64,000 nucleotides of DNA from an uncultured Pseudomonadota bacterium (GCA_913061235.1 CAJXTB010000001.1:186001-250000); one strand, 5' to 3'; positions 8,226 through 16,991 are shown, counted from the stretch's first letter. Numbers and translations are program-made. The notes: generated by a model not told the origin, from the letters alone.

Positions 8226-8510
8226 GCTGGGCAAAGAGCAAGCCACCCGAAGCGTACTCCCCGTACGCGAGGGCCGCACAAGGCAAAGCCAGCAAGCCCG
8301 ACTCCACGACGAAATCCGCTTCGAGAGTGCGTGCAGGACAAGGAAAGCCCGCCACAGCGTACCCGAGGGTGTAGTTGGAGTCAGAGGGCCAGAAACAAGC
8401 CCCAAATCCCCCTTCTCCGAACAACCAAATCGGCCGCGGGAGTGCGTACTAGGCAAGGAGCAAGCCCCCGAAGCGTACGTCGGTACGCGAGGGGCGCAGC
8501 AACGCAGCAT
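8226..8510. repeat. Intergenic cluster of three ~60-bp imperfect repeats
   Basis: The 377-bp gap 8155-8531 holds no convincing gene but three related segments: 8226-8290, 8325-8374 (most degenerate) and 8440-8510. Shared elements in order are GGCAA(A/G)GAGCAAGCC, CCGAAGCGTAC, a 4-5 base spacer, and GTACGCGAGGG(C/G)CGCA. The core GCGTAC...GTACGC is an inverted repeat, so each unit could form a short hairpin. Two units are preceded by the same GAGTGCGT string. This looks like a genome-dispersed palindromic repeat family inserted several times. The spacing is irregular and no leader or cas gene is present, so it is not CRISPR. Confidence 0.75.
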
Positions 8511-8531
8511 AGTGCGTGCTATCGCGGTCGA

Positions 8532-9176
8532 TCAGCCGCTCTGCCACATAAAGTAGGCAGCTTCTGGGCTTACATCATTGGGGTCCAAGAAGATGTACCC
8601 CATACCACCCGGCGTGATGTCGAAGCTCACCACATCCGTGGTGAACTGCACCGCCAAGCGCATGTTGCCGGGGCCGGTCTTGCTCTTGGGCGTATCTTCG
8701 CCCTGAAGCCACACAGCGCCACCGCCGACCTTGTCGTGCTTAATCGAGGACAGCGCCTGGGACATGGTCAACTCATTGGCCTTGACCCGACGCATCAGGG
8801 CGAGCTCATCCACAGGTTCCCCTGGGACAAGTCGCGTCCGACGATACACGCGAACGGTGGGCGGGCCGTCGTACAGCGTGTCGTCTTTCTCAGCATGCAA
8901 GAGCACCTTGTTGGCGCCCTTGTTTGGATTCCAGTCTTCACACCGCCCACCAGTGGCGTGACAGATGAAGACGCTCATCCGCTCATAGCCACCCAGATCA
9001 ACCGCGAGACCCGCGTCAATCTGCATCATGTGGCACATGGGCGCCCCACACACCGCACATCGGGGCCAAAGGTTCGCACGAATACCGCGCGGATGCCCTC
9101 CGTAGAAACCGATGTTCTCACCGCCTCCAGACCCCTTAAGGATCTGGCGAGACGTCCAGTTGGTGCGTGAAGTCAC
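8532..9176 (-). CDS. DUF1963/YwqG-like protein
   Basis: The 214-residue protein resembles the YwqG/DUF1963 family of unknown biochemical function. Family-like features are a central Cys-Ala-Val-Cys...Met-Met-Gln-Ile-Asp segment, a Phe-Ile-Cys-His strand, and the C-terminal GGxGYIFLDP plus a terminal Trp-containing strand. The paired cysteines (CAVC, then C and C downstream) suggest a structural metal. Translation starts at GTG 9176, three bases after the aconitase stop, with GGAG inside the aconitase 3' end, so it is almost certainly in the aconitase operon. Why it accompanies aconitase is unclear. Confidence 0.75.
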   Translation of the reverse strand: MTSRTNWTSRQILKGSGGGENIGFYGGHPRGIRANLWPRCAVCGAPMCHMMQIDAGLAVDLGGYERMSVFICHATGGRCEDWNPNKGANKVLLHAEKDDTLYDGPPTVRVYRRTRLVPGEPVDELALMRRVKANELTMSQALSSIKHDKVGGGAVWLQGEDTPKSKTGPGNMRLAVQFTTDVVSFDITPGGMGYIFLDPNDVSPEAAYFMWQSG

Positions 9177-9179
9177 TCG

Positions 9180-11447
9180 CTAGACTCCGGCGTCGGTACG
9201 AATCTTGTTCAGGGCCGAACCAGCCTTGAACCACTCAATTTGGTCATCGTTGAGTGTGTGCGCCAGAGGCACATTGTCGACCGTGCCATCCGCGTGCTTC
9301 AGCTCAAGGATGACTTCGCTTCCTGGAGCCAAGTTGGCCAGGTTGCGAACAGCCACGACATCGTCCACGAGGGCCTTGTCGTAGTCAGCTGGGTTCTTGA
9401 AGGTGAGCGGCAGGACACCCTGCTTCTTGAGGTTCGTCTCGTGGATACGAGCGAAGCTACGAACCACAACGGCACGGGCTCCCTGAAGACGGGGCTCCAT
9501 GGCTGCATGCTCACGCGAGCTTCCTTCACCGTAGTTCTCGTCACCAATAGCAACCCACTGCTGACCCGCCTTGCGGTAGGCAATGGCCAAGTCCGGAAGT
9601 GCAGTGACAGCATTGTCTGCCAGCAAGTTCACGCCCATGCCTGGCTCTTTCGCAAACGCGTTGTTTGCGGTGAGGAACATGTTGCGGGAGATGTTGGTGA
9701 GGTGACCCCGGTACTTGAGCCACGGCCCTGCGGGCGAGATGTGGTCGGTGGTGCACTTGCCAGTGGCCTTGAGCAAGATGCGCAGGCCTTCGATGTCGCT
9801 TCCGTCCCATGCGGCGAACGGGGTCAAGCGCTCAATCCGCTCGCTCGTCTCGCTGATGTCCACGCTGATGTCGCCACGCTTGTCTGCGGGAGGCGGCTCA
9901 ACAAGGCGGCCGAGACCACCCAAGAAGCCCTTCTCGGGAAGGATGTCACCGGTAGGAGCCTCGAACTTGAAGGACTTGCCGTCCGGCGTCTCGATGCTGT
10001 CGGTGAGCGGGTTGAAGTCGAGGCGACCGGCGAAGGCCATGGCCACGGTGATCTCAGGGGAACCGATGAAGCCGAGGGTCGCAGGGTTCGCGTCATTGCG
10101 GCCACGGAAGTTGCGGTTGAACGACGTAACGATGCTGTTGCGCTCGCCCATCTTGACGTCGTCACGCTTCCACTGACCAATGCATGGGCCACAAGCGTTC
10201 GCCAGCACGGTAGCGCCAACGCTCTCGAGGGCTGCCATCTGACCATCACGCTGGATGGTCTCGTGGATGCGGTCAGAACCCGGGGTAACCATCAACGGCG
10301 ACTTGGTCGCCGTGATGCCAGCAGCCATGGCCTGCTCAGCGAGGTTTGCAGCGCGGCTCATGTCCTCGTAGGACGAGTTCGTGCACGAGCCAATCAGCGC
10401 GTAGCTGAGGGTCTTCGGGTAGTCGTTCTCGGTTGCACGCTCAGACATCTTGCTGATGGGGTGTGCGAGGTCCGGGGTGAACGGTCCAACCAAGTGTGGC
10501 TCGAGGGTCGACAGGTCGATTTCGATGACGCGGTCGTAGTACTTTTCAGGGTTGGCGTAGACTTCTGGGTCACTGCGCAGCATGTCCTTGTGCGCGTCTG
10601 CCATGTCCGCGATGTCCGAGCGGTTGGTGGCACGCAGGTAGCGGCCGTGGGCCTCGTCGTACGCGAAGATGGAGGTCGTTGCACCGAGCTCAGCACCCAT
10701 GTTGGTGATGGTGCCCTTGCCGGTACAGCTGATGGATTCGGCGCCGGGTCCAAAGTATTCGACGATGGCGTTGGTGCCGCCCTTGACCGTGAGGATGTCG
10801 AGCACCTTGAGGATGACGTCCTTGCTTGCGGTCCATCCGGTGAGCTTGCCGGTGAGCTTGACGCCGATGATCTTCGGGCAGAGAAGCTCCCAAGGCAGTC
10901 CGACCATGACGTCCACGGCGTCAGCGCCGCCAACACCAATGGCTGCCATTCCGAGTCCACCAGCGTTTGGCGTGTGGCTGTCCGTGCCGATCATCAGGCC
11001 ACCAGGGAACGCGTAGTTCTCAAGGACAACCTGGTGAATGATGCCAGCACCAGGCTTCCAGAAGCCCATGCCGTAGCGCTCGCCTGCTGAGCGAAGGAAG
11101 GCGTAAACCTCATGGTTTTCACGCATGGCCGTGTCCATGTCTTCGTCCACGCCCTTGTGGGCACGGATGAGGTGGTCACAGTGAATCGTGGTTGGGACGG
11201 CGACTTCGTCCTTTCCAGCAAGCATGAACTGAAGAATGGCCATCTGTGCGGTGGCGTCCTGCAACGCCACACGGTCCGGGTTCAGCTCCAAGTAGCTCTT
11301 GCCACGGATGAACTCTTGGTTCTCGGGGTCCACCAAGTGACCGAAGAGAATCTTCTCCGACAGAGTGATGGGACGGCCAAGGCGGCGACGAGCGATGTCG
11401 TGGCGGTCGGCGAGCTTGGAGTAGAGGTTCCGGGCGAGTTCTGACAT
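9180..11447 (-). CDS. acn: Aconitate hydratase, mitochondrial type
   Basis: A 755-residue aconitase converting citrate to isocitrate in the TCA cycle. The [4Fe-4S] ligands are C355 (GSCTNSS), C419 and C422 (CGPC). Other hallmarks are TDSHTPNAGG near 155, SFNRNFRGRND, and the swivel-domain loop NYGEGSSREH near 640, followed by RSFARIHETNLKKQG. Length and motifs match the mitochondrial (ACO2) subfamily rather than AcnA (~890) or AcnB. Start is ATG 11447 with CGGAG upstream; the in-frame extension to 11615 has no family similarity. It is followed after 3 bp by the YwqG-like gene and is divergent from the BlaI-type repressor gene, whose operators lie 140-190 bp upstream of this start. Confidence 0.97.
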   Translation of the reverse strand: MSELARNLYSKLADRHDIARRRLGRPITLSEKILFGHLVDPENQEFIRGKSYLELNPDRVALQDATAQMAILQFMLAGKDEVAVPTTIHCDHLIRAHKGVDEDMDTAMRENHEVYAFLRSAGERYGMGFWKPGAGIIHQVVLENYAFPGGLMIGTDSHTPNAGGLGMAAIGVGGADAVDVMVGLPWELLCPKIIGVKLTGKLTGWTASKDVILKVLDILTVKGGTNAIVEYFGPGAESISCTGKGTITNMGAELGATTSIFAYDEAHGRYLRATNRSDIADMADAHKDMLRSDPEVYANPEKYYDRVIEIDLSTLEPHLVGPFTPDLAHPISKMSERATENDYPKTLSYALIGSCTNSSYEDMSRAANLAEQAMAAGITATKSPLMVTPGSDRIHETIQRDGQMAALESVGATVLANACGPCIGQWKRDDVKMGERNSIVTSFNRNFRGRNDANPATLGFIGSPEITVAMAFAGRLDFNPLTDSIETPDGKSFKFEAPTGDILPEKGFLGGLGRLVEPPPADKRGDISVDISETSERIERLTPFAAWDGSDIEGLRILLKATGKCTTDHISPAGPWLKYRGHLTNISRNMFLTANNAFAKEPGMGVNLLADNAVTALPDLAIAYRKAGQQWVAIGDENYGEGSSREHAAMEPRLQGARAVVVRSFARIHETNLKKQGVLPLTFKNPADYDKALVDDVVAVRNLANLAPGSEVILELKHADGTVDNVPLAHTLNDDQIEWFKAGSALNKIRTDAGV

Positions 11448-11585
11448 GGGGGCTCCGACGTAGGCGGGACGATGGCAAAGGAATGGCGCCACCTGTAACC
11501 GCTGTCTGCAACCTGCGCTGGGGTGGAAACGGGCGTGGGGCAAACCGCTACACGATCCTCTAAGAAGCGGCATCTCCGAGCAAAC

Positions 11586-11638
11586 TACGAAAAACTTCGT
11601 GCAAGTACGAACCATTTCGTATTACGAATGTCTTCGTA
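11586..11638. promoter_or_regulatory. Three tandem TACGAA-N4-TTCGTA palindromes (operator)
   Basis: Three 16-bp inverted repeats lie directly upstream of the BlaI-type gene: 11586-11601 (TACGAA-aaac-TTCGTG), 11606-11621 (TACGAA-ccat-TTCGTA) and 11623-11638 (TACGAA-tgtc-TTCGTA). Centres are 20 and 17 bp apart. Half-sites are conserved while the central four bases vary, which is what a dimeric repressor site looks like; BlaI/MecI relatives bind TACA/TGTA-type dyads. The last site ends just before the ribosome site (CAGGAG, 11641-11646), so bound repressor would block expression of its own gene. Effect on the divergent aconitase gene is possible but unproven. Confidence 0.85.
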
Positions 11639-11651
11639 ATCAGGAGCACCC

Positions 11652-12029
11652 ATGACTGACGTCCCGACACCAACACCAGCAGAACTCACACTGCTCAACC
11701 TGCTGTGGAAGCACGGCCCAAGCACCGTACACGACCTGATTAACGCCATGCCCGAGCGTGAAGTCGGCTACACAACCGTGCTCAAGACGCTTCAGATCAT
11801 GGATGCCAAGGGCCTCGTCGCGCGGGACTCCTCGAGACGTCCTCATGTGTTCAGGCCAGCCATCGAACAGACCGCCACACAGCGGTCTCTCATCGGTCGG
11901 TTGGCGGACCGCGCCTTTCATGGTTCCACGGCGTCTCTGGTCCTCAACGCGCTGGGCACGGGACGCACCACAAAGACCGAACTCGCCGAAATTCGCGCCA
12001 TGCTCGACCGCCTTGACGGAGACGAGTGA
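11652..12029 (+). CDS. BlaI/MecI/CopY family transcriptional repressor
   Basis: A 125-residue winged-helix repressor. Family features are TPAELTLLNLLWKHGPSTVHDL, GYTTVLKTLQIMDAKGLVARD (recognition helix and wing), RPHVFRPAIE, and a C-terminal dimerisation helix region. In this family a partner M56 membrane protease triggers cleavage of the repressor to lift repression. The gene starts at ATG 11652 after CAGGAG and immediately follows three palindromes that are its probable binding sites. Its stop overlaps the start of the M56 peptidase gene (TGATG). Resistance genes are not adjacent, so the regulated function is unknown; autoregulation is likely. Confidence 0.93.
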   Translation: MTDVPTPTPAELTLLNLLWKHGPSTVHDLINAMPEREVGYTTVLKTLQIMDAKGLVARDSSRRPHVFRPAIEQTATQRSLIGRLADRAFHGSTASLVLNALGTGRTTKTELAEIRAMLDRLDGDE

Positions 12030-13633
12030 TGCTCGAAACCCTCGCCTGGACCCTGGTTCACTCGCTCTGGCAAGGCCTGGCCGTTGGGGCAGTCGCCGCG
12101 ATTGCACTGTCCACTGTGCCCCACAAGCCGCGCGTCAGACATGCAATCGCCATGCTCGCCTTGCTGACCCAGTTCGCCGTCAGCATTGCAACCGCCGTCA
12201 GCGGTCTCACAACGCCGATTCCATCTCCCATTCTGGTGGAGGGCACGCGCATTCTGCGGGCGGTCGCCAACCCCGTTTGGATGCAGTGGATTGTGGTCGC
12301 GTGGGCCGTCGGCGTGCTCGTCATGGCCAGTCGTTTGGCGCTGGGCATCCGGGCCAGCCGAAGCGTTCGTCAGCAGGTGCAGGCACTACCTCAAGATGTC
12401 TCGTCCGTCGTCAGTGCCCTCGCCCAGCAACTCAAACTATCGAACGTTCACGCAGCGCTCAGCGAAGCGGTTGTAGGGCCACAGGTCGTCGGCGTTTTGC
12501 ACCCGGTGTTGCTCATCCCCACAGCCACACTTCTCCAACTTTCGCCCGAGCAGCTTCGCGCGGTGTTGGCCCACGAACTCGCCCACCTTCTTCACCACGA
12601 CCCGCTCACCCAAGCCGCCCAGGAGGCCGTTGCCATGCTCTTCTTCTACCACCCCGTGACCTGGTGGCTCACCCAAGTCGCACGCCAATCCCGTGAACAT
12701 GCCTGTGACGACGTCGCGGCCCAAATAGTGAGCAAGAAGGCGATTGCGACGGCGCTGTTTGAGCTGGAGACGCACCGAGTCGACGCGCTCGCACTCGCCG
12801 CTTCTGGTGAATTGGCTTCACGCATTCAACGGCTAGTTCAACCGCCTCGTCGGCATCAGCCGAACCTTGCGGGTGGCTTCGCTGCGGCAGCCGTGGCTCT
12901 GATGGTCGCAGCCCCTGCTCTCGCTTCTGACCGACAGGCCGAACGCGCATTCCGAGAGTTGGAACGGCGAACCGAGGTCCTCATTTCCTTGTCTATTGAA
13001 GCGCCGGACGGCGCGGATAGTGAAGAAACAGACGAAGCACTGCACGCCGCTGCGAAGGAAAAGGCTGACGCTCTAAAGGCAGTGGTTGAGGCATCCGCAG
13101 ACCTGGTGGTGCATGGGTCCAACGAATGGAATGCCGCAGGCTTTACCCTCGTAGGTACCGCGTACGAGGACATGGCTGTAAAGACGGTCGAATCCACGAT
13201 TCCCACCTATCTGAACGCGGAGCAAGTCGACGCGTACCGCACGGCGCTCAGTGACCAAGCCTCCGCCATGCTCGAAATTGCGCAGTCGGGGTACGAATCC
13301 GCCATCGGGCAAGGTCACGATTCGGAGTGGACAGCCGAAGCGGAGCGTCGATTAGTGGCGATGGACGCACTGCGCGAACGACTCACCTACGTGCCGACTC
13401 CAAGTCCTCCAGGCAACCCCGTCCAGTACAACGCCGACTTGCTCACCGCACAGACGCAAGTCACCGCGTTCCAACAGCGTTGCGGCGCCGAACCCGAACT
13501 CGACATGCTGATGGAGCAATTGCGTTCGGTCGCCACCGTGAAAGATCTGAACGAACTCGGGGAGTGGCAGGAATCACTGACCCAGTTCATCGCGTTGACC
13601 ACAGCAACATCGGCGTGCGAAGAAGACGAGTAA
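12029..13633 (+). CDS. M56 family (BlaR1/MecR1-like) membrane metallopeptidase
   Basis: The 534-residue protein has hydrophobic segments near residues 5-30, 38-60 and 85-105. The zinc protease motif is HELAH (H182, E183, H186), with a likely third ligand in REHACDD (E223). Another membrane segment lies near 280-300, followed by a ~235-residue extracytoplasmic domain. In BlaR1 the outer domain is a penicillin-binding fold. Here it is a predicted helical, Glu/Ala-rich domain with no Ser-Xaa-Xaa-Lys active site I can see, so the signal sensed is probably not a beta-lactam. It is translationally coupled to the BlaI-type gene, which it presumably inactivates on sensing. It ends CEEDE before a terminator hairpin. 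Confidence 0.9.
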   Translation: MLETLAWTLVHSLWQGLAVGAVAAIALSTVPHKPRVRHAIAMLALLTQFAVSIATAVSGLTTPIPSPILVEGTRILRAVANPVWMQWIVVAWAVGVLVMASRLALGIRASRSVRQQVQALPQDVSSVVSALAQQLKLSNVHAALSEAVVGPQVVGVLHPVLLIPTATLLQLSPEQLRAVLAHELAHLLHHDPLTQAAQEAVAMLFFYHPVTWWLTQVARQSREHACDDVAAQIVSKKAIATALFELETHRVDALALAASGELASRIQRLVQPPRRHQPNLAGGFAAAAVALMVAAPALASDRQAERAFRELERRTEVLISLSIEAPDGADSEETDEALHAAAKEKADALKAVVEASADLVVHGSNEWNAAGFTLVGTAYEDMAVKTVESTIPTYLNAEQVDAYRTALSDQASAMLEIAQSGYESAIGQGHDSEWTAEAERRLVAMDALRERLTYVPTPSPPGNPVQYNADLLTAQTQVTAFQQRCGAEPELDMLMEQLRSVATVKDLNELGEWQESLTQFIALTTATSACEEDE

Positions 13634-13651
13634 GGCCCGCGAAGTACATTC

Positions 13652-13680
13652 GGCCACGCCTTCTCGAGTTGGGTGTGGCC
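13652..13680. terminator. Hairpin between convergent genes
   Basis: GGCCACGCC (13652-13660) pairs with GGTGTGGCC (13672-13680), 9 bp with one G-U, across an 11-base loop. It sits between the convergent M56 peptidase and methyltransferase genes and can serve both. The following plus-strand bases (GTCTTCGTGT) are only modestly T-rich. Confidence 0.6.
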
Positions 13681-13694
13681 GTCTTCGTGTGCGC

Positions 13695-15212
13695 CTAGTC
13701 CTCGTCAAACCAGCTATAGACTTCCAAGGCATCGTTGTCTTCTGGGTCGAACGCAACCGCCTGGATAGCGGCCGAATGTGCCGCCTCGAGGTCGCCGCAC
13801 TGAAACGTGGCTGCGGCGAGATTGGTCCACGACGGCGTGGAGGTCGGCAAAGCGTCTGCGCTTCGTCCGAAGTAGTGACGGGCAAGCTCCCAGTCCTCCA
13901 AGGCGTAGGCCAGTCGCCCCATGTCGAAGTCCACATCGTACGGCTCGGGTAGGTAGGACGTCGCCTCCACGCGCTCCAACACCCCTAGAATTGTGGCGGC
14001 GTCGACTTCACCCGCCAAGATCCCCTCTTCCAGTACATCTACGGTCAGCTCCAACCCGCTCGGCTCGTGGCCGCACAGTCGGAGCAAGGTCAGCGCCTCG
14101 CCAACGTTCGACGGCGCGTTCGAGCTGGCCATCTCCCAGATGGTTCCGTAGGTTCCAGCGTCCAAGTCAGCCCAACGGGCGAACGCACGGTTCAACGCCC
14201 GCGGCTGCACACCTCGCGACATGACAATCGTGTCCAGCCCCTCACCGGGATGCCAGCACGACAGCGAATTTCCGCCAATGTGCTCATTCCACCAGGCAAG
14301 GCTGTGCAGATTGACGTTCATGGAGATGCTGCCGTGACGCGAAATCTCCTCCGGTTCGTCACGAGCGACTTCATCGAGGCGACGGGGTCCTTTGTCCGCC
14401 ACAACGACCAGACTTGCAGGAGTCAGTGCGCGAATTCGGTCGATGAACGCCAACCCTGCGACCGGAAGCGTAAACGTCCCTTCCACAGACGCCTCGTAGT
14501 ACCGCAAGAGCGGTTCGTACGACACACCGTCTGGAACGTCCACAACATCCCAATGAACGGCAATCTGGTCGAGAAGACGAGCGTCTTGGGGGTCCGCATC
14601 CGCAGGGATACTGATGCCCATAGCGAGCGCCTTCAGGCCATCTTCGACGCTGTACGCATCCGTGGGAACACCGTCGAAACAGTAGTTCGCAAGCACAACC
14701 ACAGGACCATCTATGGGCACCGGGACTTCATCGGCGCACAGGTCCCAGGCGGCAAACCGGACCCGTCCCTCCTCGGCCGCCTTCACAAACCACGGCTGCC
14801 GACGCGCAGCATCGAGATTCGCTTCGACCAGATCCGTCAGGACCAGCTGAATATCGATGTCTTCGAGCTCCGACTCGGCCAACAACGCCTGCAGACAGCG
14901 GTCGATGTGGAAGGCCGTCCGTCCTGTCCCAGAAGCCAACTCCAGAACGGTGACTCGGCCATCCCGACCGAGCTTGCCTTGAGCGACGAGGTCCTGGACA
15001 AAGCCGAAGATGAGCTCGGCCTGAATCCGACCATTCCACGTGCTGGTGGTCACGTAGTCGGGCACTTCTTCCCAAGCGGCGGGCCCTCGAGCCAAGAAGT
15101 AGCGCCCGTTCAGGTCCCAGAGGGCGGAGGTGGACAAGGACGTGGGTTGCTGAAGAACAACACGCTCGGCAAACGGAGGCGCGCAGACAGGCACCGTATC
15201 GGACACTTTCAT
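13695..15212 (-). CDS. SAM-dependent methyltransferase with C-terminal TPR
   Basis: The 505-residue protein starts with a methyltransferase domain whose SAM loop is LELASGTGR near residue 90, followed by an acidic strand LVLTDL. The middle holds a SRHGSISMNVNLHSLAWW segment typical of a MidA-like group. The last ~120 residues form two or three TPR-like helical pairs (DVDFDMGRLAYALEDWELARHYFGRS and AATFQCGDLEAAHSAAIQAVAFDP). MidA/NDUFAF7 relatives methylate protein arginine, but the target here is unknown; the TPRs suggest a protein partner. I use ATG 15212; a TTG 36 bases upstream is an alternative. It is convergent with the M56 gene across a terminator. Confidence 0.75.
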   Translation of the reverse strand: MKVSDTVPVCAPPFAERVVLQQPTSLSTSALWDLNGRYFLARGPAAWEEVPDYVTTSTWNGRIQAELIFGFVQDLVAQGKLGRDGRVTVLELASGTGRTAFHIDRCLQALLAESELEDIDIQLVLTDLVEANLDAARRQPWFVKAAEEGRVRFAAWDLCADEVPVPIDGPVVVLANYCFDGVPTDAYSVEDGLKALAMGISIPADADPQDARLLDQIAVHWDVVDVPDGVSYEPLLRYYEASVEGTFTLPVAGLAFIDRIRALTPASLVVVADKGPRRLDEVARDEPEEISRHGSISMNVNLHSLAWWNEHIGGNSLSCWHPGEGLDTIVMSRGVQPRALNRAFARWADLDAGTYGTIWEMASSNAPSNVGEALTLLRLCGHEPSGLELTVDVLEEGILAGEVDAATILGVLERVEATSYLPEPYDVDFDMGRLAYALEDWELARHYFGRSADALPTSTPSWTNLAAATFQCGDLEAAHSAAIQAVAFDPEDNDALEVYSWFDED

Positions 15213-15343
15213 CACACCCCGTGGGTCGACACCGCAATTCGCAGGCAAAGACGCCCGCCGCGTATCGCCAACCCTCGCCGTCCGGCACTCGAAACCCGCG
15301 TAAAACGGCCCAGCCTAGCCCCTGCGTAGGCAGTCTCGTAGGT

Positions 15344-15610
15344 TCAACCCGTAGTTGCAGAGCACAGCTGTAGGGTTGTGTCCAGCTCCAGAGTCACCTC
15401 CTGACCCTCCACATGACCCTCGTCGCCGGTGACAGTCATACTTGTGCTGTCGGCGAACACACAGGCAGGGTCATTCGGGTCTTCCATCTCGAAGCTCGCG
15501 GTGATGACGAACTCGCCTTCGGTCTCAAAGGCGGTCAGGAAGCCAGGACACGGGCTGCGTTCGCTGATGTCCGCTTCGCAGAGAGCTTCTTGTTCAGCGC
15601 CCCCGTCCAC
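15344..15610 (-). pseudogene. Possible remnant of a small exported protein gene
   Basis: A frame of about 88 residues from a GTG at 15610 to a stop at 15344 reads like the end of a beta-rich, Cys-containing exported protein (four cysteines; FVITASFEMEDPNDP and TMTVTGDEG-type strands). It lacks an ATG, ribosome site and signal peptide. The frame remains open upstream for 10 codons before a stop, and the sequence before that (15640-15727) contains stops in all useful frames. The 516-bp gap 15213-15727 is otherwise empty, so this looks like a decayed lipoprotein gene whose 5' end was lost. It could also be spurious. Confidence 0.35.
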
Positions 15611-15727
15611 AGTGTAGGTGACGTCCGAACCAACAAGACCCTAGCCGATGGCGGATGCCGCTACTTAGGACTTCGTCATGCGCATCCGGCCGGCCTCATA
15701 GCCGGTTTGCCGGACATCTGTGTCCGA

Positions 15728-16843
15728 CTAGCCAATGTCTCCAACCAACACACGCACTGGAATACCGCCGGTCTGAAAGGAGGCGACTTCTTCGAGCTCT
15801 AGGAACGCCATCGAGCGCTTCGCGTGCGGTGGAACGACCAACGCCACACGCCATCCCTTCCACTTGTCGCGCAGAATGCGGGCCATGGCGGCCCAGTCTG
15901 TGTGTCCGCCGTCAACTCGCTCACCATACGGTGGGTTGCACACCAACAGTCCCGTTTCGGGAGGGGGGACACGCTTTCCAAAGGAGACGTTGTCGATGGA
16001 CAATGCGCTGAGCACACCGGCTCGTTTGGCGTTCGCGGTCGTCGCTTTGATGGCGCCGGCGTCGCGGTCGCCACAGATGAAGAGGCTGTCTTCGTCCAGC
16101 GGCTCCATCTCTCGGGCCTCCCGGCGCAGTGCCGTCATCAGGGCCTTGTCGAAGGTTGGCCAGCGCTCAAACGCGAACGGACGGTCCGCTCCAGGAGCGC
16201 GTCCCAGGGCAATGGTCGCCGCTTCAATACAGAACGTTCCACTGCCGCACATGGGGTCGACCAGCGTCTCTCCCGGCTGCCACTCTGCCAAGTGGAGCAT
16301 GGCCGCAGCGTAGTTTTCGCGAATCGGAGCTTTCGCCGTTGCTTGACGCCAGCCGCGCTTGTGCAGCAAATCGCCAGAGCTATCCACCGTCACCCGAGCC
16401 GTGTCGCCTTCGACCAGAATGTGCACCTTGGCGGCCTGTCGTGGTGCGCGAGGACCTGGCAGGCGCGGTCCACGCAGTGCGTCGGCAATGGCCAGCGAGA
16501 CCTTGTTGGCAACGGCATTGCGACCGGGCAACTTGGCGCGAATAACCGTGGCACGGACCTCGACTGGTTGACCAGGCCACACGTACCGTTTCCACGGTGC
16601 CGCCTTCACACCATTGTGGATGGCCTTGAGGCTATTTGCCTTGGTCCGGCAGACTTCGACCGTCACACGACCGGCCAGACGGCTGAACAAGTTGACCGCG
16701 TAGAGATCCTCCGCGCCCACCTCAATACCAACACCACCTGGCTGCCGGTCCCCACGCACGCCGAGTTGTTTCAACTCGCTGAGCAGAGGCATCTCGAGGC
16801 CAGGGGCAATGGCGACAAAGGCACGGTATTTGGGGCTTCCCAT
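15728..16843 (-). CDS. THUMP-domain RNA guanine-N2 methyltransferase (RlmL-like)
   Basis: A 371-residue enzyme like the N-terminal methyltransferase half of RlmL, which makes m2G in 23S rRNA (G2445 in E. coli), or related tRNA enzymes. The N-terminal ~170 residues form a ferredoxin-like plus THUMP RNA-binding module (AIAPGLE start, GVGIEV, AARVTVDSSGDLLHKRGWR). The catalytic part has DPMCGSGTF near 196, GDRDAGAI and motif IV NPPYGER near 308. The RlmK half is absent, so the exact rRNA or tRNA site is uncertain. Start is ATG 16843. It is divergent from the Ser/Thr kinase operon, about 150 bp apart. Confidence 0.9.
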   Translation of the reverse strand: MGSPKYRAFVAIAPGLEMPLLSELKQLGVRGDRQPGGVGIEVGAEDLYAVNLFSRLAGRVTVEVCRTKANSLKAIHNGVKAAPWKRYVWPGQPVEVRATVIRAKLPGRNAVANKVSLAIADALRGPRLPGPRAPRQAAKVHILVEGDTARVTVDSSGDLLHKRGWRQATAKAPIRENYAAAMLHLAEWQPGETLVDPMCGSGTFCIEAATIALGRAPGADRPFAFERWPTFDKALMTALRREAREMEPLDEDSLFICGDRDAGAIKATTANAKRAGVLSALSIDNVSFGKRVPPPETGLLVCNPPYGERVDGGHTDWAAMARILRDKWKGWRVALVVPPHAKRSMAFLELEEVASFQTGGIPVRVLVGDIG

Positions 16844-16991
16844 AAGATACGGCTCGCGGCGGTGAGGGCTGACCCGCGTTCATTGCAGGTGAGAGGCCGG
16901 CACATAGCGCACCCTCGAAACGGCGCACGCGCCGAACCACTTCGACGTGACGAAACGGCACGTGGTATGTTGGACCCTTACAGGAGCGTTG

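Noticed and set aside
8226-8510. CRISPR array
   Set aside because: Three divergent units with irregular spacing, no constant-length spacers, no leader and no cas genes.
8190-9170. Long plus-strand frame over the repeat cluster and the YwqG-like gene
   Set aside because: Low-complexity Arg/Pro-rich translation, antisense to a recognised family and partly made of the intergenic repeats.
9240-11090. Plus-strand open frame of 616 codons antisense to aconitase
   Set aside because: The minus strand encodes an unmistakable aconitase with all motifs. The antisense frame is open only because of the strong codon bias in a high-GC gene.
11652-13633. Beta-lactam resistance locus
   Set aside because: No beta-lactamase or PBP gene is adjacent and the sensor domain of the M56 protein does not look penicillin-binding.
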